From Holacanthus passer (lineage: Eukaryota > Chordata > Actinopteri > Pomacanthidae): a stretch of 64,000 nucleotides of DNA. Below the pieces are notes generated by a model. It saw only the letters and a list, made by a program, of their open reading frames with translations, did no database searches and had not been told where the DNA came from. The position numbers and the translations under genes are program-made. Positions 39,830 to 51,800 of this stretch are shown piece after piece. The stretch lies in contig JAFREQ010000048.1 of assembly GCA_025331565.1 (NCBI GenBank), positions 1,674,001-1,738,000 on the forward strand. Direction: 5' to 3'. The stretch's first letter is position 1. Each line of letters opens with the position of its first letter.

Positions 39830-42800
39830 AGTTTTATGTGTGTTGCCCTTTGTTCAGCTCTTATTTTACCACAGTCATACACTGGGCCTCACATCAAGTT
39901 AAATTTATTTGAGCGAGAGCCATGGTGATATCGTATGACTTCTCTTCCGAGAGCTGCAGACACCTTGATCAACTAGTTGAAAGCAGCACCTCTGAAGAAC
40001 CTGCTGGGCTCTTGTCCACATTCAAGACCTTTTCTAGTGGAACAAGACATGTGTGCATGCATGTGTGTGTCCCACCTGAATGGAGCTGAGTGGATGTTTG
40101 AAAGAGATTTTAAGCGTGTGCGTGAACATGGTGATTGATTGAAGGGTGGACGCAAGGCAAAGAGCACATGATTGCTTGTGTGTGTTTGTGAGTGTGTGTT
40201 GTGGAAATGGTGCACTTTGATAGGTTTATATGGTTAGGCTTTGAGGCAAGAATGACTCTCAAGTGACTGTCTGCTACACATGGGTCATCCACAGTTCAAA
40301 AAGACAGAATGCTTTTTTGCCTGTGCAGCTAAAACCTCAAAAAGTCCATTTGCTTGGAATCCATTGAATTTAAAATTCAACATCTGGATTGTCTGATAAT
40401 GTCTGCCTCTGGTTGAGGGGCTTTACGCTTTTTCGATCAATGGAAATTACATGACCCTAAATGGTTTCTCAGGGTGTTGTTTAAACTTCGATCAGCAGCA
40501 AACCTAACGTTACATTTGACCATCTTTGGCCTCGACTCAACACACACTGCAGTGCTCCACTGTCACTTTTGTTTAGTCTTGTCCAACTCCAAGTTATGTT
40601 CCTCGCTTCTTTCTTTTGTCTGTCTGAAGAACTTAAAGTGAGCGTGTGTGCGTGGTTGGCTCAGCCTCGGTATTGTTCAGCTCTGCCTGAGCTCATATTT
40701 TATGCAGCAGCTCTCGCTGTCTTGAACGCAGCCCCAGCGGCTTTTCAAGTATGCGGTGGCTGTTCCAAAAAAGAAAAAAAAAAGGAAAAAGGCTTGCATG
40801 CCACTCGGCTGAGTGTGAATGTCAGCGGATAGGAGAAGACAAGAGGAGACTCCAAAGTCAGAGGAGATGGGATCCATTGATTCAAGTGCTCACTGGAGAG
40901 AAAATGAAAGATGGAGGAGGAGGAGGGAGACTAGTTGGATGTCAGCTCACTAGAAATTTTTGTTAACAGTACAGCAGTTTACTTACTGTTCAATGTCCTT
41001 TGAGGATCCATGCATATGTGTTTGTGCTTACATGCATCTCTCCTCTTTCTCCCCCTTGTACAAGCACATGCACTAGCATAGGGTTATGGCGCATAGGATG
41101 CGTGCACGTGTTTCTGGCGAGCTGTCGGCCAACCAGCAGCGCGAGGCAAAGCAGGCAGCGAGCGAAGCCTTGAATCTCATCCACTTTTTTGAACGCAGAC
41201 TCCAAGAACAACATCGCTCGCCCTCTGCTTTCCATACATTAATCACAAGGATGTTCAGCTTAATTTCTCTTCCAGTATGAAACCTCTGAGGTGGCCCTGC
41301 AATTCACAGACAGGCGTGTGGCTGTTGCTGCCTTCACTGCTGGCCAAAGACTTGTCACTGATACAAGATGTGTAACTTAACAGTTGGATCAGTTCTGCCT
41401 TGCTCTAGTTCCAGTGTCTGTGTTGTATCTGAATCAAGTCATATCTAATATAATGGATTTATTTTTCGCCACCTCGGTGTTGAGCGGAGGCCGAGACAGC
41501 AGCGTCTGTGCTGAAACAAGAAGCACATGTCTGCTGTATGGCTGTGTGACTGTGTGTGTTCTCTATGACTTCAGTGCATTTTCAAGGAAGGCTGACTGTA
41601 TGCATGCGTGTGTGCGTGCATGTAGTATGACCTTCTTGATCTCATCCAGGCACTGCTGGAGATCAGAGGATTATACATCTTTGAGAGATTTACTGGTCAT
41701 GCCAGGTAAAGTGTTTGTGTTTGTGTGTAGTTCAAGTTTTTAACCAACAGAGTGAGGACAGTGGACAGTTTTGGATAGTGAGGACATTTTGGATGGTCTT
41801 CATTACTTCAGATGGCTGTTTGAAGGTTAAGACTAGGTTTTAGGTGTTAGGTCAGACTTAGGTTAGAGATTGGATGAGGCATTTAGATGGTTAAGCTTAG
41901 GTTAAGGGGCCAGGGACTGCATTATGTCAATGAGGGTCCACACAAGTATAGAAGTGTGTGTGAGTGCTTTCAAACAGTATTCATCTGCTGGAAATCTGGG
42001 ACTGATTGTATGTGAGCAGGGGAAGAGCCATATAGGATGATAATTGGATGATTTACATTTTTTGCGTAGTGTTTTTTCCACGCCTGCCTGAGCCAAGACA
42101 GCAGTGGGAGGGGATGGAACTTCTGACATCAAAACAATGTATCTGTTACAATGAGTAGCGATAAATCTCAACTCTCAGGCCTTCTCCCTCTTTCCTCACC
42201 ATCCTTTCCACTTTCTGACTCCATCCTTCTTTTCTCTTCCTGTGTTTGTCCTCGTCTCCTCCCTCCTCTCCCTCTGGCTCTTTCGCTCCTTATACAGGCT
42301 CTCATTTGTTTGAAATAATTTATGAGGCCTATCAGGAATCTTACTGCGTGGGAAGGTCATTTACAATAAAGCCCACTGTTTGTTGATTAGACGTGACATC
42401 CCTCAATGTCCTGCCTGTCATTCACTTCACTGGGAGTTTCTGTTCAGCATGGGAAAACAGCGGCTCTGGAGGAGCTTTGTCATGACTTATATGTATATAT
42501 AATAATGCCTCCTGATGTCAGCAAGGTCATCTTTGCTTGTGCAAGTTGACAAACCTATAGAGCAGAAGGCCTGAATTACAAACTGAAGTGAAGTTTGAAG
42601 GATGTGGGAGTGTCTGCATGCTCTGGCATAGAGGGTCTAACAAAACAATGCTGTTGGTTGCATTATGGGAAATGTAGGATGCAGGGACTTTGTGGAAGTG
42701 CAGCTCCTCTTTAATCAATTACTTAATTGACAGAAAATTAATCTAACAAATTTAACAGTTTGAGCCAGTTTTGAAGCCAAACTTGCTTTTTCTCACATTT

Positions 42801-45800
42801 GAAATGTGAAAACATATCACCTTATTATTGAGAACTTTTGGTTTTGAACTGTTCCTTGGACAAAACAAGTGAATTAAAGACACCACTTTCACCTGTGGGA
42901 CATTGTGATGGACTTTTTTAAAATTATGTTTCTTGTTTTGTGAACAAAATGATTCATCTGAAAATGAAAAAATGAAAAACATTTTAATTTGAGTTGATTT
43001 CTGAAATTAGTTTTTTTAATGTTGGAGCAGCGTATGATTTTGTTATTAATATTATTATGTCTATGCGTTTTCCTTCCCACCTCCTTCAGGTTCGTCACAC
43101 GCTTCATCGAGCTTGACGGCCTCACCTGCCTCCTCAACTTCCTGCGCAGCATGGACTATGAGACGTCGGAGAGCCGCATCCATACCTCTGTCATTGGCTG
43201 CATCAAGGCCCTGATGAACAACTCCCAGGGCCGTGCGCACGTCCTGGCCCACCCACAGAGCATCAACACCATCTCACAGAGCCTGCGGACGGAGAACATC
43301 AAGACCAAAGTGGCGGTGCTGGAAATTCTCGGGGCGGTATGCTTGGTGCCCGACGGACACAAGAAGGTGCTGCAGGCCATGGCACACTACCAGAAATACG
43401 CCGCTGAGCGGACTCGCTTTCAGGTGAGGGAAATTGTGGTCACATTGCATGTTACAAACTTCCTCAGGGAACCTTTGCTGGAGACATAGGACAGACGGAT
43501 ATTATGGAAAGGGCCAGACATAATATTTCAGAGTTAGGCTCAAATAAATCAAGTTGTGGTCATTTTGATAAGTTGGAGACTTCTGCTGCAGCACGTCAGA
43601 CTGTCGGCCTCAGGGTAAGTCAACACTCTGGCCATATTAAAAGCAGGTGAGGACATCCAGAGTTATGGAGGTCAGGGTATGTGTGGTGCTTTAGTGACTA
43701 GCAGGACTGAGTCAACAAGCCACATCTCACACGTCCCCCAGGGTGTGTGGTAAATCATGCCACCTCAGGCTAAGCTAACACCACAGGAGCTGAGTGATTC
43801 CAAACTTATGAGGCCTTTTTAATGTTTGTGTGAGTTATGATTATGCTGCAAAAGTATGTCTGTGGTGTGTGAGAGGTGAGAGCAGTGACCCTGTGTTACC
43901 CGGTTCTCTTTAGTGTTGGTGCTAGAACAACTCAATTTTGATAAATCAACTTTTGTCAGTTCAGAAACATGTTCCTTTTATCTCTGACCCAGTCGCTGCC
44001 TGATGATTTAAACACTGAAATATATTTTAGATCGCACACAATTGCTGATTAACGTTCCCATCTGTCCTGACCATGTAGACGCTGCTGAATGAGCTGGACA
44101 AGAGTACAGGCCGCTACAGAGACGAGGTCAACTTAAAGACTGCCATCATGTCCTTCATCAACGCTGTGCTCAACGCTGGAGCTGGGGAGGTCGCCATAAA
44201 CACTCGTGACTTTGATGACACCCTATTAAATATAGACAAAACTTCATTAAATACAGTTTCAGTATTTAGGAAAATAAATCATAAATTGTTGTTTCTATGT
44301 ATTTGTGAGGGAGAAAGTCATGGAAAACATGGAGTTTATTTTACTGTATGTTTGAACTAATCAAGCATTTTGTTAACATCTCTTATTCTTCTTTTCATTT
44401 TTAGGACAACCTCGAATTCCGCCTCCACCTAAGGTACGAGTTCCTGATGTTGGGCATCCAGCCGGTCATCGACAAGCTCAGAGAGCACGAGAATGCCACT
44501 CTGGACAGGTGAGAACAGGACCTAATAATAAAAGATCATTGTCCTCAGTAATAATTCTACAGTGGAGACCAGCAAAAACAAAATACTTCACCATTGTATT
44601 CTGTTGATATTGCCTATATAAATAATGATAATATTTATATGTATAAAATCAACTATGAAATGAAGTGGTGACCCTTCCCTTTGACACAAAGTGGGCTCAC
44701 ACATTTGACGATGGGGACAAAATACTGAAATGACTATACAGCATCGTTATTGTACCAGTTCAGGAAGTTATATGGGCTGGAGCAAATATACAATATATTC
44801 ATTTTATGTTGTGCTACATAGTGATGTGTCCTCTTTTCGGGGTCAGTTAGATCCCAGTTAAGTTTGTTTTTGAGTTGTCAAAGAGGGCCTGGGGTCTCCA
44901 GGACCCAAACACAATATTCGGGTTAAGTGAAGGTGCAGTAAATACTTATAAGTTATTTCTCTCTGTACAGGCATTTGGACTTCTTTGAGATGGTGCGAAA
45001 TGAGGACGACTCAGAGTTGGCCAAAAGATTTGATATGGTGAGTAACTTAGAAATACTATTTTTCTTGTCATACTAACATTGGTGCCCATACATCTTTGGA
45101 TGTAGGGAGCAAATGATCCCAAGATAAGCACGGCAATGGTCAGACTTCATTTAAAACTGGTTCTTTTTGTTCATAGACGCATGTAGATACTAAGAGTGCC
45201 GGTGCCATGTTTGAGCTGATCAAGAAGAAGCTGAGCCACACAGACGCCTACCCCAACCTCCTCTCTATCCTCCAACACTGCCTGCAGATGCCCTGTGAGT
45301 GCACAACAAGAAGTTTTTCTTGCCTTGTTGCTAAGGCTCAAATTTGTGCAATGTGATTCCAGGTTGTTTACAGACTATACCATTACCATTAGATCAAAAT
45401 AAATCAATCACATCTGCATACGGAGGTTTTTGGTTTGCTTCTGAGGACTGCAAAAAACATCAGATACATGGAAAAATGACATTACCAGCATCCAGAGAAA
45501 TCATATCTGAAGTCTACTATCTCAGGCCAACTTTTGGTAAACTAATGCCAATCTATTGGGATTATTCCACCCAGATAAACGTGGCGGTGGCAGCCTGCAG
45601 CACTGGCAGCTCTTAGACAGGATCCTTCAGCAGATAGTCCTACAGGACGACAAGGGAGAGGACCCTGACATCGCCCCTCTGGACAACTTCAGTGTGAAGA
45701 ACATCATCCGCATGTAAGTGGACGTTATCCTCAATCAAAGCAGACATGTCACACAAGGGCAACCACAAACCCAATAAACCAGTATTCATTTGTGTAATAA

Positions 45801-48800
45801 GACCTGATCATGCTGGTGACTTCTAAGGCCTGCCTCTCTTTTTTTTTTTATTTTGGAGGCATTGTGCCAGTGATGGGGGTGGAGAATGTGATTGCACAGG
45901 AAGGTGAGGTGAAGTGAAGGTGGCAGCAGGGGGTCGTGGGTAGAATCGGAGGAAGAGCGCAAATTGGCATGAAAGTGGAAGACGGAGATCAAAAGGAAAT
46001 TGCTCTAATCGCATTAAGCGGGCAGCCAGCCAAGTCAGCCATGTTTAGGGGCAGCGAAGCGGTCACTCGGCTTCGTGTGGAAGACAACAGGGAGAAATAA
46101 TCATTTGATAAAGGAAACCCGAGCATTAAGACTTGGAAGTAGATGTTTTCTGTATGTCATCGTGAGCACAGTCTGCAGTGTCACTCAGAGAGATTCATTT
46201 CCAAATGATCATGAACATTTGCTGGTTTTGTGGTCTGGGTTTCACTTACTTTTGAAACTTATCTGCATTTGTGTTCATGAGCCAAAGTGTGGTGTGTGTA
46301 GGTAGTGTTAAAAGATGGCATTCTGGGCTTTGTCCTCCTACAATACATTTGGTGTGCGGTTCTCCCACCAGTTCAGTTCAGTTTCTCTTTCTGACATGCT
46401 GTCATTTTTTTCTGGCATCTTTCTTCTCTTCCACTCTCTGCTTTTTTTGTTATTTCTAAGGCAAACTTCAGGTCAGCAATGAATGTGTTTAGTCTCAGCA
46501 GTGAAAGCACCATAAAAATGTAGCGTGGTAAACCCTGGACCCTGCTACCTCCTACTTTGTTCACTAATTCAGCCACTACTGTTTGTGCAATCAGCTCGCT
46601 TCAGCATAATTCTTTCCAGTAGCCTACAGAAAGCGAACTTGGATGCTGCATCTAAGTCCGGATGTCCATTACTGTCCGCTGCAGATCCATCACAGCAGTC
46701 GAAACCATCCCTCACTTCACATTATTGCCAAAGTCTTGTTGTGTTTCCATAAACTCTCCTAGAATAAATTATGCCTGGAAAGAGGGTGCACAAACTGAGC
46801 TTTCCTCATTGTCTTGGCTGCGTGCCGGAGGCCCCGACGGTCAACGGGTGAAAATGTACAGTTTGTCTCGTGCCACAGCGGCTCGGAGGGGGAGGAGGGC
46901 GACGTTAAAACAACTGTGAAAACAACTGGGAGACAGTCATTCATCATATGTGGTCACCATGACGACTGCTCTGACTGCTCACACGTGTGTTTGACCCAAT
47001 GTTAAGGCTCTTGTACAAATCACACTTTTCCACAGCTTTGTAAAGGTGTTTATTTGACTAGTCAACAATAAAGTGATCGGGTCTTTTTGTTTTCATGAGT
47101 TGGATGAGTTGGAGTGTTGCTTGAGCTGTAATTAAAGCAGTACTGATTTTGTAATCAAGTTCAGACATCATGTTCACTAACACAAGCATTAAGGAGACCT
47201 AAATCTGATTAATGACCAATATACTTTTAAATTGCCTTGTGGGTTTCTTTGTGTGAATTGATCGCAAGCACTTAATTGTGAATCGTTAGAAGTTATTTTA
47301 TTCTTATTGGCAGTCGTACCTCAACACTTTCCTTGTTCGATATTTCCTTCTCTCATGCTCTTTCTATTTCATCTTACACTGAATCATGTCTATTCTCTCA
47401 ACTATAGCCATGGCTTCCACCGATGCTCAAGGTTTCACTTTCCAATCTTTCTTCATCTAAATTAATTTCTCAGAACACTCCATTTAATAATCTTTTTTAT
47501 TTCTCTTTCATTCAGTTTTTACATTTTACCTCCTATTTTTTGTACTTATACCAATGTGCAGTCTCCTTGACTGCCTCGATATCTGGAAAACTCATTTCTC
47601 ACATCAGTTGAACTCACATTTATATCAGAACATCATTTTAATCCTGTTTAACCTCAAGCTGAACTAAGTGCCAAGATGTAAACTCTCAATATACAACCCC
47701 GATTCTAAAGCAGTTGGGAAGCTGTGTAAAACATAAATACAGCAGAATGAGATAACTTGTTAATCCATTTTGACAAATACTCAATTGAAAACAGTACAAA
47801 GACTATATTTAATGTTTGACCTGATCAACTTCTGAATCTGAATTTGATGGCAGCAACACGTTTAAAACCAGTTGGGACAGAAGCAACAAAAGACTTTGAA
47901 AGTTGTGGACTGATCCAAAAACACCTGTTTGGATCATTCCACAGGTAAACAGGTTCATTGGTAACAGGTGATAGTATCATGATTGGGTATGAAAGGTTCA
48001 TCCTGGAAAGACTCAGTGGTTCATAAGCAAGGATGGAGAGAGGTTCACCTATTTGTTACACATGATTGTATAAAGGAGATGACAACATGGGCTCAGGAAC
48101 ACTTCATAAAACTGTTGTCAGCCAACACAGTCTGTTTTTATTTATGTTTTACACAGCATCCAAACTTAGTTGGAATCTGGGTTGTAATTGCTTTCAGCCC
48201 CACAGGGTTTATTGTTGCACTAATGTTGTGTTATGCAGCTTAAACGGGCAAACTGCATCAACCCAGTCAATGCTGGGAATGAATTCCTCTCACAAAAAGG
48301 AAGTCAAGAATTATTGTCAGTGATCAATGGATTTCCAATCCAACAATTGAATTTCCTCAAAATACTTTTCCTTGATTTGGTTGGACTGCCGTTGACCCCT
48401 ATGTGCAAGCATTTCGTGCAAGGCTCTGCTCAATTCATCTGTCTGTTTTTGTGCCTGTGCTTATTTGTGTCTGCCTGCTTCACAGGTTGGTCAATGAGAA
48501 TGAGGTGAAACAATGGAGAGACCAGGCAGAGAAGTTCAGGAAAGGTAAAACTTGTTTGACACACTGCACTCTGCAGGTTGAAAGAGAAAATGCATTAACA
48601 AATGCATCATGCATTATTATCTCCATCAGTCACTTTTTGCTACTCTGTATGTTCCTCTTCCTGTTTGCATTTTATTTTCTGTACGTACATCATATGAAGA
48701 CATTTTGTTGCTGTTTCATTTTAGATCATGTAGAGCTGTTAGGTAAACTAGAGAGAAAGGAGCGGGAGTGTGAAACCAAGACCCAGGAAAAGGAGGATAT

Positions 48801-51800
48801 GATGAAGACTTTGAACAAGATGAAGGACAAGCTCCAGCGCGAGGGAGTGGAGCTGCGTTCAGCCAGGGAGCAAGTCCTGGACCTGTCCTCAAGAATCAAT
48901 GACATAGCTGTGAGCAGTGCTGCTTTTAATACTCGCTTACAATATGACACATACAACAACTGTAATTTGTTTATCTTACCAATGGGTATTTTTATTTCAG
49001 TTAGTTTTTGTTTCATCTTTTCTTCAGCTTACATAAAGAAAAGGGTTACACTTATTTTTGATGACATTTAGATTTACATTTGAACTCACTTGCTGTATGT
49101 CGAGTTGGACAAAGGTCTCCACTAAATGAATGTAATATTAATGGAATGTTATTCTAAATATAATAACTTTATCTTTTATTTTCCATCTCCCCTCCAATAG
49201 GGCGGCAACATGTCTTTCCCGCCTCCTCCTCCCCCTCCAGGTGGCCCTGCGGCTCCACCTCCACCACCTATGATGGGCGGCTTTCCTCCGCCTCCTCCTC
49301 CGCTACCATTCAGCTGCCCGCCTCCTCCTCCGCCTCCTCCTCCACCTGGGGCGCCGCCTCCCCCACCAGGAGCTCCTCCCATTTTTGGAGCCCCGCCTCC
49401 TCCCATACCCTCTTCATTCAACTCTGCGTCCACCATGCGCTCCAAATCCATCCCTCAGCCTTCTCACCCGCTGAAGTCCTTCAACTGGGCCAAACTAGGA
49501 GAGGTGAGAGAACACTGAGAAGATCTGCTCTGTCAAACTCTTCTGCTATTGTGTGAAAACATTAAAACTTTAATTCAGTTGAAAGAAAAAATCTCATTCA
49601 ATCTTGCAACTAACTACTTTCCTATTCCTATATTATGAAAGATCTTTGAGTTTTACATCAGAGCATTGTGGCCCTACATATCTTATGATATCATAGAATG
49701 AACATGGTTGTTCTGCAGTATAAAGATATGTCATATTTGCTCATATAACCTCATAACAAATTCAAAGCATCTGTACTGTTTAAATGTTAATCCCTTGTGT
49801 CCCTTTCCCCATTTGCAGAATATGATCAATGGCACCATCTGGAATGACATCGATGACCTGAGAGCTTTCAAGATTCTTGACCTCAAGGACATAGAGAAGA
49901 TGTTTTCAGCCTATCAGAGACAACAGGTTTGGATTTGTTAGCAAGTGGGATACAGTATTCTGGAATGCAGTTTTATGACTTGCAGTTCAGTGTGTGAATG
50001 TTTGTTTTGGCATCGACACATAGACACAGAAATCCATTAGATACCTGTTGTTTTAATCACTGTTGGTGAGTTGCGATTAAATTTTAGGTTGATTTTTTAA
50101 TTTGTGTATATAAGCCAGAGTGTGTGTGTGTGTGTATGTGTGTGATGTGCTGAGGGGTGGGATGTTGTAAGAGGACCCTTGAGAGTGCCAAGGGTCTTGC
50201 TCCAAGCTAACATGAGCAGCTGTTCACTGCTGAATGCCTTATTGAAGAGATGCCACAGAGCTCGAGCTTTGCCCTAGTATCTGCAAAGCATTTGTGTGAG
50301 AATCAGGCAACTGACTGCGTCTTCATGGGCTCATGGATGAGGGCAACACAGTGGAAACAGTCAATACCACTGAAGTCACGAGGAGTCACGATACAGGAAA
50401 CATTGTACTGAAGCAAACACTGACAAAAAAAAGAGTCATTTGACTGAACCATGTTGAACCAGGGACTAGCTATTAGGATAATTGCAGTATGCATGCTTTT
50501 GGGCCGATACCATACAGTACATAGCAATTACTTCCCTCTGTGCTGCAAACTAATTAAACACCACTTGTCTTGGGATAATATTGTGTGTAGTTGCATAAAT
50601 TGGCTTAGTACTTCAAACGGGTTTTAAGTGGAATGTTAATATGCTGTAATGAGTTTCTAGTAATCACAGTTTAAAGCTTTTTAAAGGTTTTTAAGGCTCA
50701 ATGGAAGAGCAATACTTACAGCTCTATAAAAGCATTATCATTGCTTGATTCCTTTTATAATGCAATTTACTGCCATGCTTAAAAGCCTTCTGACAGCTAA
50801 AAGCACAACTTCTCTTTTCAGGCTTTTATTAAAGAGTAATGGGTCATTTGAGGTTATTGCTGACACTGATTTACTGTGGGTATTTATTTATACAGAGCAG
50901 GTTTTTATTGGCACAGGCCAACGGTTAAATGCAGATCTCTATGGATATAGCCACATAAAAACCCAAGATCTTCCTGGCTTTGACAACTCGGTTCCATTTG
51001 GCAAGAGCGAGGTTCGGTTCAACTGGACAATGTTGCGATGTTTATACATGGGATAATTGCTTTTTCAAGCTTGTCATTGGTCTTTCTTTCAAAATGGGCT
51101 TTTGTTTACGTTCGCCCTCTGTAGGATTAGTTACCACACTCATTTTTCATGTTTTCGTTTTCCATGTCAAGACAGATGCAGATGCAATCAGAAGAATATA
51201 TTATAGCAGCCGTGACCTCTTTAAGAATACAGAAACCAAAACAGAATCAAATCGAGTTGAACAGCTCAGAGATCTTTCAGACTTTCAATACAGATTTCAT
51301 GAGCCCCTGATGACTTGAACAGCAGATTCTGATTGTTTTTCCCACAGGGGAGGGCTTCCCAGCTTCAGCTTGTGGTATGCATAGTTGTAGTACTTTGCTC
51401 TAGCCACCACTTTTTTCTGCTTGAAGTGCTAATCTTTGCATGTGTTTTCAATTTTTTTGTGTCTCTCTGCACTCTTCGGCTGCCTTGGCAGGACCTGCTC
51501 ACTAACCAATCCTTCAAACAGGTGAGTTAAAGGTCTTCTGGTATCTTTATGTCATTGTTACCTACCTTCACTGCTTTATCACCAGCTCTTCTGCAATGCA
51601 GCAGCCGACCAGAGAGACCAAACACTTGTGTAATTAATGTGTTAATACGTGACTGGATGTTGGATGTGTGCACTGTATTCTGTTATTTTTCTTAAAAGAG
51701 TCTTGGGATGTGTGAACCTTCATCATGCGTACCTTACTGTTGAAGCTCCTTTAATCAATATTATGATATTAACACTAGGTCAGATGACTACGCGTAATGT

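Larger units (their letters stand above)
34117..43089 (+). other. daam2: daam2 intron 4 (9.0 kb)
   Basis: GTAAGT to CCTCCTTCAG. It contains a LINE fragment (38580-38850), repeat sequence (39200-39530), a long CA run and a long TG run facing each other (39605-39828), and SINE-like copy B (41711-41966). No coding exon is seen. Confidence 0.85.

Noticed and set aside
49176..49451. Minus-strand glycine-rich open frame (91 codons)
   Set aside because: It is the exact antisense of the proline-rich FH1 exon of daam2, and its composition comes from CCT/CCG repeats on the other strand.
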